Below, piece by piece: positions 35,236 through 49,207 of a stretch of DNA of 64,000 nt; the stretch's first letter is position 1, and each line of letters starts with the position of its first letter. This DNA comes from Lumbricus terrestris (lineage: Eukaryota > Annelida > Clitellata > Crassiclitellata > Lumbricidae): positions 18,832,207-18,896,206 of the forward strand of contig OX457047.1 in NCBI GenBank assembly GCA_949752735.1, written 5' to 3'. Under the pieces are notes generated by a model. The model had not been told where the DNA came from. It made no database searches and saw only the letters and a program-made list of their open reading frames with translations. Position numbers and translations under genes: made by a program.

Positions 35236-36587
35236 CATGCAGTTTTCAGTAGATTGCTTGAAAGAAAATGCGAGAAATAAATAAATAAAATAAATAGGCA
35301 CTACCGATGGTAATATTAAGTGTATGTGTGTGAATTTCTGAAGCCTTGATCGATGCTTAAGTGTTTACCTCTCGCAGAAAAATTCCAAATACGCAGCCTG
35401 TGACTCAATTTGAATTCGAAGTCAAATCTACTTTTCGTAGAACTAGTAACATGGAAACGGAAGTAGCCATTTTTTATGGATGAGAGCGATAATATAGTGG
35501 CATCAAGAGAATTGCATCAACATAGTCGAATATCGTAATCGTAATCTCGAGACTTCTACAGCGCCCACAAAAGCCAAGTCGCGGGAACCAGCTTATTCAC
35601 AGGCGCTCAATATGTCACTCCTTCCAGCAAAACAGGTTCTCTGCTCGTGTCACGTGTGGTTGCCTAAGCCTTGTGGAGTCAACCCGAATCCCCGAAAAAG
35701 CTGAAAATACACATTATGTCCGATTGCCCGAAAACAGTTTTATAGAAATAGGCTAAACTCTCGAAAACTATACAGTACAGCTCAGTTAATTTATATACAT
35801 GACATAATGAGCAATAGAACATGTTAGTCTGGTTTAGTGTCTAATGATCATTAGGTTGTGTGCGCGGAAATCTGCATCGGGGATCCGGCTGAAACTCGTT
35901 TTGGGGATTCAAGTTTCGAGGATTCGGGCCGCACCTGCCTGGTGGAACCCTACCTTTCTGGGTAACCATTTCTCAAGAATTCATGTGCAATTTTACTTTT
36001 TTGTTTGTTTTGTCACTCCTTGTTACTCATTTGCTTTAAATTTTATATCAATCTCTGATTCTGAATAAACAAGATTTGATTTGATATGCCAATACCTAGG
36101 TGAACCATTAACTAATCGAGCCACAGGATTCAATGCAAATAGCAGAACTTGATTAATTTTAGAAACCGTTTGACCAGCATAAATTCCATAACCAAATTCA
36201 ATGCGGCTTTACGCATTAACCAAGCTAAAGCTAAAGCTTCAGTGTTGTTGGAACTTGCATTGTAAAGTTTAGTAGCGCATTGGCAGTGTTAGTGGTTAAA
36301 GCTCTTTTGTCCGTATTAACCCTGTGACCCTGGAGTTTGGCTTTCACAATAATGTTGCTTATCAGTGACTGTCACCTCATGCCTTGAGCACTTTTACTGT
36401 AGCATTATAGCACGGTCATCAGACAGAATACGGCTTTTTTCTCTGTTTGAAATGGCTTCCCGTTTGGCCTGCATTCCTTTCGACGCGACGTACAAGGCTA
36501 ACTCTTTCTATAAGCTACTCAAGACTTTCCTCTTTCTCCATGCCTGGGTTGAGATTGAACCTACCTTATGACTTACATGTGAGCTCC
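35236..36587. other. Intergenic between Gypsy element and dsRBD gene
   Basis: 35530-35620 resembles the linker 3' flank at about 2130-2220 (a dispersed LINE-type tail). 36365-36570 has LINE-C-terminus-like coding scraps. Nothing else supported. Confidence 0.4.
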
Positions 36588-36595
36588 GTATAGTC

Positions 36596-36904
36596 CAGTG
36601 GTTCCCAACCTTTTTGGACTTTAGGGCCACTTTTTCTAAGTTGGAGGTCACGAGGGTCACTTTTTCTAAGTTTAAGGACATTAGGGAGCCATATGAAATC
36701 ATATAATTGAATCGAAATAGAACATTTGATGTTATTCATAAACGCCAAAATAAAATAATTTGTAATGGAAAATAATTATGTGTTCTCTCCTGCCTAAATT
36801 GTCAATTTTTCATATATTTTTGCTAATTCTTTGAGAGATGAGGGCCATTTTTTGAAGACTGGCGGGCCACTTTTGGCCCACGAGTCACGGGTTGGGAACC
36901 ACTG
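36596..36904. mobile_element. hAT-type MITE, 309 bp
   Basis: Ends CAGTGGTTCCCAACC and GGTTGGGAACCACTG, perfect duplications GTATAGTC (36588-36595, 36905-36912). Located just upstream of the dsRBD gene start, ending 125 bp before the predicted ATG. Confidence 0.9.
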
Positions 36905-37029
36905 GTATAGTCTATGGCCATAAGTCACGAAATGTAGAAAAGTAATTTAGTTATTTTGAATTATCAACTTCATAAGATCTGTTTGCACTTTTAATTGTAG
37001 ACTTTACAATCACCTAAAGTTCGCTGAAG

Positions 37030-40000
37030 ATGGCAGAAACAGATGAGGTTAGTTACTTGATATTTGAATACAAATACTTTTTTAGGACCATCGTATGATT
37101 GATTTCGTTGATGTTTTCTGCCTTTGGTTATTTCAAAGTGAGCGTGAACCTCACTGTCACTGGCAGAAGTATGCATAAGGACTCGCATTAATCCACTGAG
37201 CTTTGTGTTAGTTTGAAATTAATCGAAAATTATTATTATTATTATTACTAACTCGCTTGCAGTCGATCATTATATAAAAATAAGGTGCAGCTTGCTAAAA
37301 GGAATAACATGGCTGTTCCATTGCTTCAGGGCTGTTTTTAAGGAATTTTTAGAACTGCACAACTCCTTTCCTTTCCGATCATCCATGTTAAATTACTTCC
37401 AATCGGCGGAAAATGACCTTTTTTACTAGTTCTAAATGTACAGAAGTGCTTCTACAACTGCACATTTTGTGTACAACTGCACGTTAAAAAAAGCCATACA
37501 TGTGGTGGTTTTTTTTAATGTTTTGCCAGCATCTGAAAAGAAATCATGCATAATTTTGTGTATTTGTTTGTAGGGTACGTTGCTCCAGGGAAAGACGCCG
37601 ATCAGCTATCTCCAGGAGTTGTGCACGAAGCGTGGAATCACCCCGCAGTACGATCTCGTTGCAAACGAAGGGGCCGTCCATGAACCGCTGTTTGTCTTTA
37701 AGGTTACGGCTGGCGAATACGTGGGCACCGGAAAAGGTTTGCTGTTCATCTTCTCTGGCAGGAGATTATTATTGTTATTGTCATTTTTGTAGTGTCTGGT
37801 ATTAATAGTAGAAACATTTGAAGATTAAAATTTTTGTGTAGTATATCAGTACTAGGTCTTTCCTCGGCAGGTCAGACAATGCAGAATCTCCACTCACTTC
37901 TGCGTGTTGCCAGTGACGTTGCATCATCTGATGATCAGATTTGGCACATAGATGGGGTGGGGTAATGGTTGAATGGCAATATGCGGGCATGAGGAACAGA
38001 AAGATGTGGGTTCAATTCCCACTAACTATCCGATAAAGTTGATTCAAGTCTTAGCTCCCTAGGGACAACTGTAAAATGAACAGTGGGGGGACAATTAGGT
38101 GCTTTGCAGGCTGCCATGAAGTTAAATTTGACTCTTGTCACACTTGTTTACCTGTTTCTACCATATCTTGTTATCTTACTGCGTATTCGCAAATTATATT
38201 ACTAATATGTTATTATTAAATTGCTGTACTGTTTCTGTTGCGTGGGTATTTTATTTGTGTGGTTTACAAGTCTACTGAAGAATTGCATATGTCTACCTGT
38301 GTAGGAACAGGCTAAGTTGCCTACAGAAGAACGAGTCTGTTGCAGCTTTGAGGCAAAGGTTTTAAGGTGGAGGTCTTAAAGCAGCGGTTCTCAACCTTTT
38401 TAGCGCGACGACCCCTTTGTGACATTTCGAAAGTTGTGGCGACCCCCCGGCAAAAAATTGATCGTGTTAGCCCTTTCACTACATTTTGTTACCATTGTCC
38501 ATTGTTATGCATTTTCGCCTCATAATTTGAAAACCGTTTTTGGCAGTTGCGTGAGGTTCCTGGCTCTTTCGATCCTGAGAGCTACCTGGTAGTTGAAGTT
38601 TTTAAGTTTAAGCTTCCTAAGTCTTTTCAGCAGGTAGAGCGGTTTGGGGATGGATACAGTCATGTAAGTGCCCCTCTCATTGTCGAATTTCTTCCACACT
38701 ACACTGGTAGCATTTTAAGCTGACATTTCGGCGGAATTGCTTAGATCATAATTATCATATCATATCAGTGCTCAAAGTCGTGATTTAAGACTTTAAAATG
38801 TCCCTTCCCATTTGCCCCTTCCCATTGATTAATTTATTAATTTCCACACTGCAATGGTCGCATTTTAAGCTGACATCTCAAGAAAATTTCTCAGAATTTC
38901 AGTTCTGAAAGCCATGGCTTAAGACTTCAATAAATATCCCCTCCCCACTATAATTTTTTTAATATCCACACTGTAACGGCTGCATTTTAAGCTGTCATCT
39001 TAGTAGCATTGCTATTTTTCAATGCTGACAGTCTTGGTTTAAGACTTAAGAGTGCCGCCTCGAAATGTTTACAATTTGTTAATTTGCACACTATAACTGT
39101 GACATTTTAAGCTGTCATCTTAACAAAGTTGCTCATGATTTCTCTTCCTCGTTGTTTACTTTATCTTTATTTGCACACTGTAATGGTAGTTAGTTGCTTG
39201 AATCACAAATCACAATTTGCTCAAATCCTACTTTGTATGTGTGACTGCATGGCTAGGAGCGCCTATGAGTAGATCTCATAAAGAGGCAATATATAAATTC
39301 TCTGAGTGAATGAACAAATGATTGAATGAATGGTAGCACTTTAGGCTGTCGTCTTAGCAACACTACTCATAATTTCAGTGCTCAGAGACGTGGTTTAATA
39401 CCTCAATAATATCCACCCAAATGCCAATTTTTTTATTTTGCACTCGGTAATGATAGCATTTAAAGCTGGCATCTTAAGAAAATTGCTCATTATGGATAAA
39501 CAGCGGATGACTCTGTATAAATTTACAATGATATTTATGAAATATTGGGGATAAAAATTATAAGCAGCTCGGTCACGCCACAAATTTCAAGGTGACCGTC
39601 CCTCTGTCACGCTCACTAGCTGGCAGAATAGATTCTTTTATAAAACCGAATATTGATCATTTTTAAAGAAGAATGGGAAAGGAGAATTTAAATTTTAAAA
39701 TTAAAATGGCAAAAATTAAACCGGCTGCCGCAGTCTAACAGTTGACTCCTAGCAAAAGTATATATAAGCAACAATTTATGTTGAGTTGTTTTGGTGCAGT
39801 GGATAGCGTTGAAATTGATATTAGACCAACATCTTTTACAATTTTCTGATGGTCCCAGGCGACCCCTGGCAAATCGTCAGGCGACCCCCGCAGGGGTCGC
39901 GACCCACAGGTTGAGAACCGCTGTCTTAAAGTAAAATTAAGTGGTTTCTGTTGCATGCGTTTGTTTTGAAAACAAACAGGCCCACCACTGAACCCTTCCC

Positions 40001-43000
40001 CCTATATCCTGGCTTGGGACAGGCTCAGGCTATCCTTGGATATCCTGAGGCATAGTTAGAATCCAAGTTAGGATTATAATTTTTCTATCGAAGGTGCATT
40101 ACTGCTGGAATTTGTTTTTAAGGTCCAAGCAAGAAGAAGGCCAAACACAACGCGGCCATTTCTGTCCTCGGCCAGATGTCAGATGTTACTAACGGTACAA
40201 CCGGAGAAAAGACACTAACAAGGTTTGCTTTTTTTCTAGATTCTCCGCCTAAATATGATGGTAAGTGATGAAGTAGTCAATCGTTTTGACACAGAAAAAT
40301 TTCTCTAGTCTTGTTGTGTATTGATTAAGTGTCACCAAAAAGTCCTTACTGATTGAAGTTCGAGTTTGAGCATGTATGTATACGTTCGGGAGTGAATTTT
40401 GAACAAAGACCGCGATAACTGCAATATCTTGTTAAGTGCAAGAGAGATCAGCAGCCAGTGTAGTGAATGCAATAAGGAGCTGATCGGCAGTTTGATGGTG
40501 TGCTGCCAGTTCTTTCATGGTCTTTCTCTGTTCCTTTGACTTTCAGCATTGCATTGTTTCTGTTATGTTTTTTTTACCCGGATGGGTTGCAAGCCCACCA
40601 CGGAACCTCCTCATTGATCCTGTCTTGGGACAAGCTCAGACCTGTTCCTTAGAAGGTACCCTGAGTCAGAGTACTTTATTTGTAATATTAGCCAGCAGCC
40701 CAGCAATAGGCCTAAGTAGAAATATTTTGATTGTGTATGGATATGTGATTGTGATTGCTGTAGTGAGATTCCCGCAGCTCGGCTGAATCAAGTGGACAGC
40801 CTGGCTGGTAATCCAGTTGGGGAGCTTCAGGAGATAACGCAGAAGAGAATGTGGCCGCCTCCTGTGTACGACTTTACAAGTGAACAGGGTCCACCGCATG
40901 CACGAGAATTTGTCTGCACTGTTCGGCTGTTCAATTTCGCAGAACAAGGTCTGTCTTCTTCTGGGGGTGGGGGTTGTTCAATCTTTTTCTGGGGTAGGGT
41001 GATCTTCGATCTTTTTCTGGGCGTGGGAGCATTTTCTGTATTATACCATATCTTTTTGTATTCATAATATTTTTATTTTGGAGTGAGGTCCGTATGCTTA
41101 GGTTAAAACTAAGGAAGTGGTGTACAATGGTAATTTTTTTCTATTTCTTACCTATGATGGGCTCTTAGTTGTGTGAGGTAAAAAGAGGTTAATCAAGTTA
41201 GGTAAAATTGCGCTTTGAGTACACTTCTTGAAGAGGTGCTTATATTAATTTTTTTAATGAATGAATTAATGAAAAATTAGCTTTAATTATGTCACAGTCA
41301 ATAAAAATGGCAATCTTATAGCGGGGGAGGCGACATATAATGCAGGTCAACGTGATTTGTCTTGATGAAACTGGTTGACCTATTTTGAGTTTGCTGATGG
41401 TGTGACTAACAGTGCATGATACAGAGCATTGTATTGTTCTGTATTGTACCATATATTTCTTTTTTTCAATCAATCACACAAGTTTGTTACAAGATTAGAA
41501 GTTGAGTTTTACTGGTTGCCCTATTTAGTGATTTTTTTTGGATGTTTTTTTTTAAAGTTTATGCGGCACATGGGCAAAATGGCGTTCATGCAGACTTATA
41601 AGAATAAGATTTGCTTTTGCCGTAGCTGTCGGCAAATCAAAGAAACTGGCGAAGAGAAATGCCGCACAGGCGATGATCCAACGTATTCTTCAGGGTGGGG
41701 TGACACCCCAGATCCAGCCGGATACGTGTGAGGAGTTTGACGAAGAGACAATTCCACTGGTAATAAATCATCTACATTCTTGACCCTCTGGATCGCTATT
41801 GTTGGTTCCAGTCTGGTAGCTGTCAAACTTTTCTTGTAGCCTATTCTTTATTCGGATGTCTCTGTCATTCACTTGACTTGAGTATTTTTATTTATTTTTT
41901 AAATTTATTTTTAAAAAATAAATTTTTATTATTGTTATTATTTGCCATGAGGTATTCAGGATCCCTCAGTGACCTCATTAGCACCCAATATAAAATCAAA
42001 AGTCTGGAAAGGCGCTACTCATCTTTTGTTTCGTGGTTGGTGAAAAGGTGCCCTTAAAGGCCACAGCATTGTAGCGCCTCTGAGAAGTTCTCTTGAGGGG
42101 GCGCTATATAAATGTACGATTACAATTACAATTATAGCGTTGCACTAGCGAGATTTGTTGGAACAGAAATGTTGTTTCCCATGGATCCCTCGTTTATTAT
42201 TATTATTATTATTGAATAAATTTGTAGTGTGGCCATGCTCACACTGAAATGTGAATCAGAGGCGTGGATAGTGAGACTATTGTTTAGAGAATAAAAAGGT
42301 CTGTGTAAAAGGTCAAGCATGCAATGTTAAACTTCAGCAGGAAGCCATTCTTATTCATAAAGACATTCTATGAATGACCCCTTGTCAGTAGCATTGTTAC
42401 AATTGTCCTATTACCTAGAAATTTGCCTGGGTAAATTTGATTTGCAACTCAAAATGTAAAGTCAGCTGTTTGATTTCGAAGCCATTCAAATAACTGCAGC
42501 TACACATTCTAGGCAATTACCCTTTAACAACAAGCATGTGCTAAAAATGACTGGAAGCCAGCTATAGCTCGTCATTGAAAAGTGCTTGAACTCACTTATA
42601 TTTATTTATTAGAATTACTTTTATAATGCTTATTCAAGAGTATCGTGGCCTGCACATTCCAGAGATCTGGGCAAGTTAATACTAAATGTGTGATGCTAAG
42701 GTTTGAATTAATTTCGTATTGGCTAAATTTTGCAATTACAAAATTTTCAGCCACAGAATGAGACAAATATCCCTTTTGGGCCAACAAAGAATGCTGAAAA
42801 TGCTCGGCCACCTGGAGAGTTTATCGAGAGAAAGAAGATCAGCGCGATGTTCCAGCCGGGCAGAACGAAGCTGGGCAAAGTCCTCGATTCTCTGCAGCGA
42901 ATTGCCATTGATGATGAGACTTCAGACGACTGCGACCAGAAACTTTCAGAACTTTCTAAAGAACAGAAATTCGAAGTCAAATATATTGACATGGAACATT

Positions 43001-43794
43001 TATCCATTTCTGGTAGGAGACTGATGACCTTTAGTAAATGTGCTTCTTTTCATCTTTTAAGTAATGTGCTTGTTTTTGTTCTTTTAAGTAATGGTGCTGT
43101 TTACTTGTATCTCTGTGATTCTTTTTATTCTGTTCACTTATTTCTCTGTATACAAATGTTTTTAGTTCGTTGTGTATTTGTGCTGACAGTGTCATTAAGT
43201 AAACCAAACTCAAAGATGTTGTTTTGTAATTACATTCCAGTAATATTTCCACGCTTATTAACATTGCGATATAACTATGATATTATACATTCTATGAATC
43301 TACAGGTCTGTGCACTTTTTTTTATGCAGTCATGTGTACTGTCAGTCTCCACAGTTCATGAATTTGAATTAAAAAAAATTATTTTAAAGTCTGCGAACTT
43401 GAATAAAAAAATTACTTTTATGGCAGAAAAGTTTGCATTGTGGAGAAATGAAAATTATAAATAATAGGGCATTGTTAAATTATAAATAACAGGGTGTTGT
43501 TAAATTATAAATAACAGGGTGTTGCTAAATTATAAATAATAGGGTGTTGTTAAATGACTAAGGTGGTTTATTTTTCTTGGTCCAACATTGACTATAAATG
43601 GTGCTAAAAAATTTCCTGATTACATTACATTGTTTGAGTTGACTTTTGTGACAGGTCTTCATCAGTGCATGATTCAGTTGACGACGATACCTGTCACGGT
43701 CTGTCACGGGTCAGGGAACTCGGCAGAAGAAGCACACATACTCGCTGGACGCAATGCGCTCAAGCATCTCAAAGCTATGACAAAACGATCCTGA
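37030..43794 (+). CDS. TARBP2: TARBP2/PRKRA/Loquacious-like triple dsRBD protein (7 exons)
   Basis: Exons: 37030-37047, 37574-37736, 40123-40260, 40778-40948, 41626-41759, 42751-43012, 43655-43794. All junctions keep frame with GT/AG sites; the total is 342 codons including TGA (341 aa). dsRBD1 is about residues 13-79, ending in the RNA-contacting SKKKAKHNAA. dsRBD2 is about 118-186, with GKSKKLAKRNAA. dsRBD3 is about 245-338 and lacks the lysine motif, as expected for the type-B domain that binds Dicer and dimerises. Length and order fit TARBP2 (about 366 aa) or PRKRA (about 313 aa). The expected role is cytoplasmic Dicer cofactor in miRNA/siRNA processing. Exon 1 codes only MAETDE, is the least certain part, and was chosen for its ATG and phase-0 donor. 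Exon 3 must read through a possible small intron at 40222, because splicing there gives a stop. Intron 2 contains a 1.5-kb hAT element. Confidence 0.9.
37955..38120 (+). mobile_element. tRNA-like SINE in dsRBD gene intron 2
   Basis: A-box-like GGGGTAATGGTTGAATGGC and a perfect T-arm GTGGGTTCAATTCCCAC (38008-38024), followed by a 3' body with 'tgctttgcaggctgcc'. The anticodon arm is not well formed, favouring a SINE. Confidence 0.5.
38382..39923. mobile_element. Non-autonomous hAT element, 1,542 bp, in dsRBD gene intron 2
   Basis: Ends CAGCGGTTCTCAACC and GGTTGAGAACCGCTG, perfect duplications TCTTAAAG (38374-38381, 39924-39931). Subterminal GCGACCCC blocks occur at both ends. The middle (about 38690-39490) is a degenerate tandem array of about 115-bp units containing 'cattttaagctgacat'. 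No transposase. Confidence 0.9.
43455..43560. repeat. 28-bp tandem repeat, 4 copies
   Basis: 'attataaataacagggtg' + 'ttgttaa' units in the last intron of the dsRBD gene. Confidence 0.9.
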
Positions 43795-46018
43795 CCGAAG
43801 AAACCTTAGATTTTTTTATTAACTTATCACCCATCAGCATTTTGGATGTACTGCTGTCAAAGAGGATCTGTCTTTTGTCGTGTTTTAGAGGCGTTTCTTT
43901 GAAAGTCAAAGTGATATACAAGAGTGAGAATTAAGGAAGTGTGAACGCTACAGGAGTCAATTTTTAATTGGAATTACTGGAATTGACGAGTAAACTATAG
44001 AATATGGAATAGCTGTCTATAAATCATGTTCAAGGCTTACACTTTTACCAATAGATATCGACTGCTTTGATTTTTAACGTAGAAAATAGAAATTATGTTT
44101 TACGGATACTGCCAAACTGACAACCACAATTTGCTTGACAAAGCATCTAGTCACTATTGAATAGTTACTTTTCAAAGGTTGCCAGTTGCAGTAACTTGTT
44201 ACCACTTACCAGTGCCTAAAGTGTCGAAAAATAAGTGACTGGACGCCCCTTACCTCTCCAAAAGAAGTGCCTGAATGCCCCTTACCTTTCCAGTCTGCTC
44301 GCCAATAAGGGGCTGGACGGCGTTCAGATTTTAAAACAAGTGCATGGACGCCGTCCATGACCGTCCAGGCACACTTTAAGCCCTACTTATTACTTTACTA
44401 GAAATGAAAAAGTTTCATACAATAAGTTGCTTTCGAAAAAGCAACTTTTTTTATATTACAGTTACTTTGAAAATGTAACTTAAGTGTTTTTAGTTATTGT
44501 AAGTGGAAATTTTAGCTTGGATTTTCAGCTCTCTCCTTGATGCAATTACACTTTGAAATTGACGATTAAAAGCAATGATATCAGAGACAACACAAATGGA
44601 AATGTCTGGTTCATTTTATTACATGCTGAGCACCTTCAATTAAGTTTATGGCACTTTAATTGAACTACACGATGCGAACATTGGTTGATTTAAAGTTAAG
44701 CAAGGAAGGACACTAAAGTGGAAGAGGTTTTTTAGTTGGGTCAAACATGGCAATTCGAGGGCCTGGTGTAAATTAATTATCAAGGGAAGAACATTCGGGA
44801 GAATTATTTCAGTGCAAGCGTCGGACTTGTGGAATGTTTGAATTATGGCTAGCTTCCTCTCAAATGCCATCAGTGGCGGCATGCCAGGCTATAATTATCT
44901 GTGACGGCCATACTGTTTAAGTGCTAACGAGCCGCTCAGCAGGTCGAAAAAATTGAATGTAAATAAAGTATTTAAAAACCCCAAAGGATTTTTGGCAGGT
45001 CAAGAGTAAAATAGGCAGGTCAAAGACCCGCTGTGACCCATGGTGGCGCCGTCACTGAAAGCCGCGAGTGTCCACCGAGACATTGCCTAAATGGCGTGGG
45101 GTCCATTCAAATGGGCGAGCGGTGGTGAAGGATCTCACCCTCAGGGTCGAGGTCATAGACCGCTATATAAAAATCCGATTACATTTAGGCCTACATACAT
45201 TTACAATAGACGGAAACTATTACATACGGGCTTAGGCGTATGAGGCAAGATCGGGGCAGCACCCCACAAATAACTTTACAGTTCGTGGTTTTTTACATAG
45301 AGGAAAACCGAAAGAGAAGTCAACTGCTGAATGAAAAATTATTGGTTGTGAAAGTGTCTGCTCGGTAGGCTACAATGAATGGCACCTGATCGAAAGCGGC
45401 GGAACTTTTCGCTATCACCATAATACGAGGTCGTTGGTTTCGCAATCGTTGGAGGTTTTGTAAAGTGAGAATTATTTGAATTTTATTGCGCTCGAGTAAA
45501 TTTATATAATTAGCATACTTGAAATAACTTAAGCAGCCTTAAAGAATAAAATTATTAGTTGATATTGTTAAATGGTTAACCGATGACAGCTTTTTAAGTT
45601 TGCGTGACTCTGCAAGACGTATAACCTCAATTATCGCTCACATTTACGTGTTTGCGTTAACGACCAATCAAATGACACTGATTGAATTTCTTATGTTGAT
45701 AGTTTTTAAGGTTTTGTTACAGGTCAGCTTATACAACGAACAGCCATAAAACTTGCCACGGATCTTAAAATAGGTATGGGTATAGTAGTAGCGGTAGGGT
45801 GACAGGTAGTGCACTTTGGACTGTGTGCATGCAGGGTAAAAAATGGTGGGTTTCTAGGCGATGTAACAAAAGTGATTATTTCGTATGAAATTGCTTGGTT
45901 TGCAGTATGACTGTGATATGTGAAGGAACTGTAGAACATGAAACTTGAATTTGTTAATAAAAATGTGGATTTGAATGCTTTGAAAAGTTTTTAATTATAG
46001 CAGTTCCTAATTTTGCAG
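43795..46018. other. Intergenic between dsRBD gene and HERC4-like gene
   Basis: 3' flank of the dsRBD gene, then a repeat at 44205-44395 also found at 18600-18785 (AAGTGCCTGGACGCCGT), a degraded MITE at 44873 and a 'gcgctatataaa'-type tail near 45150. A possible first non-coding HERC exon with a GTGAGA donor lies near 45470, paired with the acceptor at 46018. Confidence 0.4.
44873..45056. mobile_element. Probable degraded hAT-type MITE
   Basis: Starts CAGTGGCGGCATGCC and ends GGTGGCGCCGTCACTG, like the element at 27200. Flanks AATGCCAT and AAAGCCGC match at only 5 of 8 positions, so the target duplication is decayed or the limits are off. Confidence 0.45.
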
Positions 46019-46096
46019 ACAACCCCCTGGATCGGAGGCACCCGCAGAACGTCTAAGATGCGCTAGATGGTGCCATAGGGCACGTAACAACTGAAA

Positions 46097-49000
46097 ATGG
46101 CAACAGCAAATCGAGCTATGTTCTGCTGGGGAAACGTGGCCGAGGGCCAGCTCGGGCTCGGTGGCATTGAGGATGACCAGATATTCACTCCTCGCGAGCT
46201 GGGGGCGTTTAAAGGTCGTCGAGTGAAAAACGTGGCATGTGGGGTGGAGCACACCCTCTTTGTGATGGAGGACGGGGCAGTCTACAGTTGCGGCAGCAAC
46301 GACTATGGGCAGCTCGGTCACGAGAAGACACGACGAAAACCAGGTCTGAACTGTTGTCCATTTATTTCTCGTATTTACGCAAGTCAGGAGGGCGGTGTGA
46401 AGAAACAGAGACGACCAGGTTGGATTGACGTGTTGTTGCTGTCTTTTCAGAATGTTGTATGTACTATATATATTTATTTTTTAACCTTATATAATTGTGT
46501 TGTATTGTATCTATGCATTTATATAGCACCGCTTGCAGAATGATTATTCAGAGGCTCTCCTTGAAAATGTTAAAATGTTTGTATAAAGCTGAAATAATAT
46601 TGAAATCATGTCCCAAACTTTTTGATTAAGCATTTGCCGAAATTTAAGAAAGTTCAACATGTATATGGCTATTGTGTTGTTGCCATTAATTGCAGAACTC
46701 TACTTTGCATTACCTAAAGATTTGAGGGGGTCTGCAATGCTTTCTTTGGGCTGAAAGGTTTGCGAACGACCGCCGAGTAAGTGGCTGAAGCGTTTTCCAG
46801 CTTTGGCTGGCAGCTTTTCAGTATTTTGCATGTTTGTTGCTGAATAAAAGTCTGCCTGAAAGTTTTTACTTGTTGCAGATGAAATGCCCTTTAACCCTTT
46901 AATGCCGGAGGGTATAGGATTTCCCATACCATTTACTACCATCTCGGCATTAAAGGGTTAACTGGTCTTGTTATAAAGCACGTATGCACAGTTTTTGGCT
47001 CATGTGCTCAGCCCATCTGGCCACGTTCATGCTGTGGACTTATATTGCACTCCTTGAAGCAGCCTAGTCATGAATGTGGATTGTGTCCTTCAGTTGAATT
47101 GCATCATGAATAATAATAATGATATTTCCAACAATTTATATGACACCATAGCACAAGGGTGCCTGCATTGTCTTTATAATAATCAGCCAGATTGCAGTTG
47201 TTGAGTTTTTCTGCTTCTTCTGTTCCTCATGAACTCTTCGTCTGTCATTGTCACAGAGCAAATCGACGCCCTCCAGACGCAGTTTATCGAGCAGGTTGGA
47301 TGTGGATTGCACCACAGTGCTGCCCTCAACGAACGGGGTCAGCTGTTCACGTGGGGTGACAACTCCTGCGGCCAACTTGGTTGGCAGACGTCAGACGACA
47401 ATTTAAGCCGAAGCCCAAAGTTAGTCGTGCTCTCTTATAAGTAATATTATTATTATTATCATAAGCCCAAAGTTAGTTGTGCTCTCTTATATTATTACTA
47501 GCTGTACCCGGCCACGCGTTGCTGTGGCTGAAAAGACCGTCCAACCCTCCCTCCCTACTTCCCTTCCCCTGCCTCCCTCCCTTACCCTGCCTCCCTCCCT
47601 CCGTTCCTCTGTCCCTCCCTACCTTCATTCCCCCTCCCTCTTCCCTCCTCCATCCCTCCCCTCCTCCCCCTCCCTCCCGTTTCTTACCCTCCCTCCCCTC
47701 TGTCCCTCCCTCTCCATCCCTCTCCTCCCTCCATCCTGTCCGCTCCCTCCCCTCCCCCTTCCTCCCGCTAAGAGATTTGTTTCTTTCCAGGATATCCTTT
47801 TACAAACACGATCGTGTTCGAATGGAGCGTTTTGCGAAAAATTTCAAAAGAATCGGTGATGAAGTTTCCGAGATAACCCATTAGGACCAAACTTTTTACA
47901 TTTTTATTTATATAGATTATTATTATAGTATTTGACTTCTCTCTGTTATGTGATTTAGCTCTGCTGGCTTCAGACAGAAAGGGAAGCAGCCATCAGTGTC
48001 TTGCCTATTTTTCTTTGGACTTGCTCATTTCGTTGGGTATTTTAATTAGCATTAATACCTAGCACCATCACATTCAGTGTAATTAGTAGTAAGTAAGTGA
48101 GTGAGTGAATGAGTAAGTAAATTTGTAAGTTAATAGCCTGATCGACCAATGACAAGTAGAAGTTGACTGTTAGTGGTAGTTCTAAAGGCCCTTGTTCCTG
48201 CTGGTAGCATTTGCTATTGAAATTAGCACTTGGTAATTTAATGTGGAAATAAGAGCTCCTCTACCAGTATTCGACATTTTTGTTTTTAGATTAGTGAAAC
48301 AACTAACCTCCTCTGTTGTCATCCAAGTTGCCTGTGGATACCATCACACTTTGGCTCTAACCAATGGTAACAGAGTCTCATTTTTCATTTTCCTTCAGAT
48401 TTTCCTATGTATTGTTAAGGTCAGATTATGAATGGCAGAGACTTCCTTCTGCTTGTAATGGACAGCAGATGAGAAATGTATGATTGAGGAAACAATGCTT
48501 AAAGTAAGGTTTTGGATGATTTTACAGCTTAAAATGGGTTTTACTGTAGGTCCTATTTGCGTGACTAAAAGGTTTGGTTAATTTGACAGAGCTATCTGTG
48601 AATAGGTTTTACTGTAGGCCCTATTTGTACTACTAAATGGTTTGGAGGATTTGTCAGAGCTCTATGAATGAGTTTGCTGTAGGCCCCATTTGTGCTATTA
48701 AAGGGTTTGGAGGTTTTGTCAGTTCTCTGTGAATGGGTTTTACTGTAATCTCCATTTGTGCTACTAAAAGGTTTGGAAGATTTGACAGAGCTCTATGAAT
48801 GGGTTTTACTGTAGTCCCTATTTATGCTACTAAAAGCTCATATGATTTTTTTATCACTATCATTAAGAGACTAATTATAATAATACTAACGACAATTTAT
48901 ATGGCACCTTTATGTGGCCATACTGCTACATAGAGCCTCACAAGCAGTCAGTCTCAAATAAACTCTAGAGAGCAATAGAATAACAACAGGATTTGGCTTT

Positions 49001-49166
49001 AAAAAAATTCTTGTGGATATTGCTGACCAGTGTAGATTGTTTGTGTCTGAATGTTAATAAATAATGTGATGAATACTGATGATGATGGTGATGATGATGA
49101 TGATGATGATGATGATGGTGATGGTGGTGGTGGTGGTGGTGGTGGTGGTGGTGGTGGTGGTGGTGG

Positions 49167-49207
<41 letters not shown>

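Noticed and set aside
40222..40240. A small intron (donor at 40222, acceptor before 40240) in the dsRBD gene
   Set aside because: Splicing it would give an immediate in-frame stop, whereas reading through keeps the frame to a good GTAAGT donor.
42730..43464. A 244-codon continuous frame as a single exon
   Set aside because: Only its first part (42751-43012) matches the dsRBD family; the rest is hydrophobic read-through past a GT donor into an AT-rich intron.
47477..47884. Proline/serine-rich frames of 126-135 codons
   Set aside because: They come from the CCTCC tract in an intron; reading order breaks the HERC4-like gene and composition is low-complexity.
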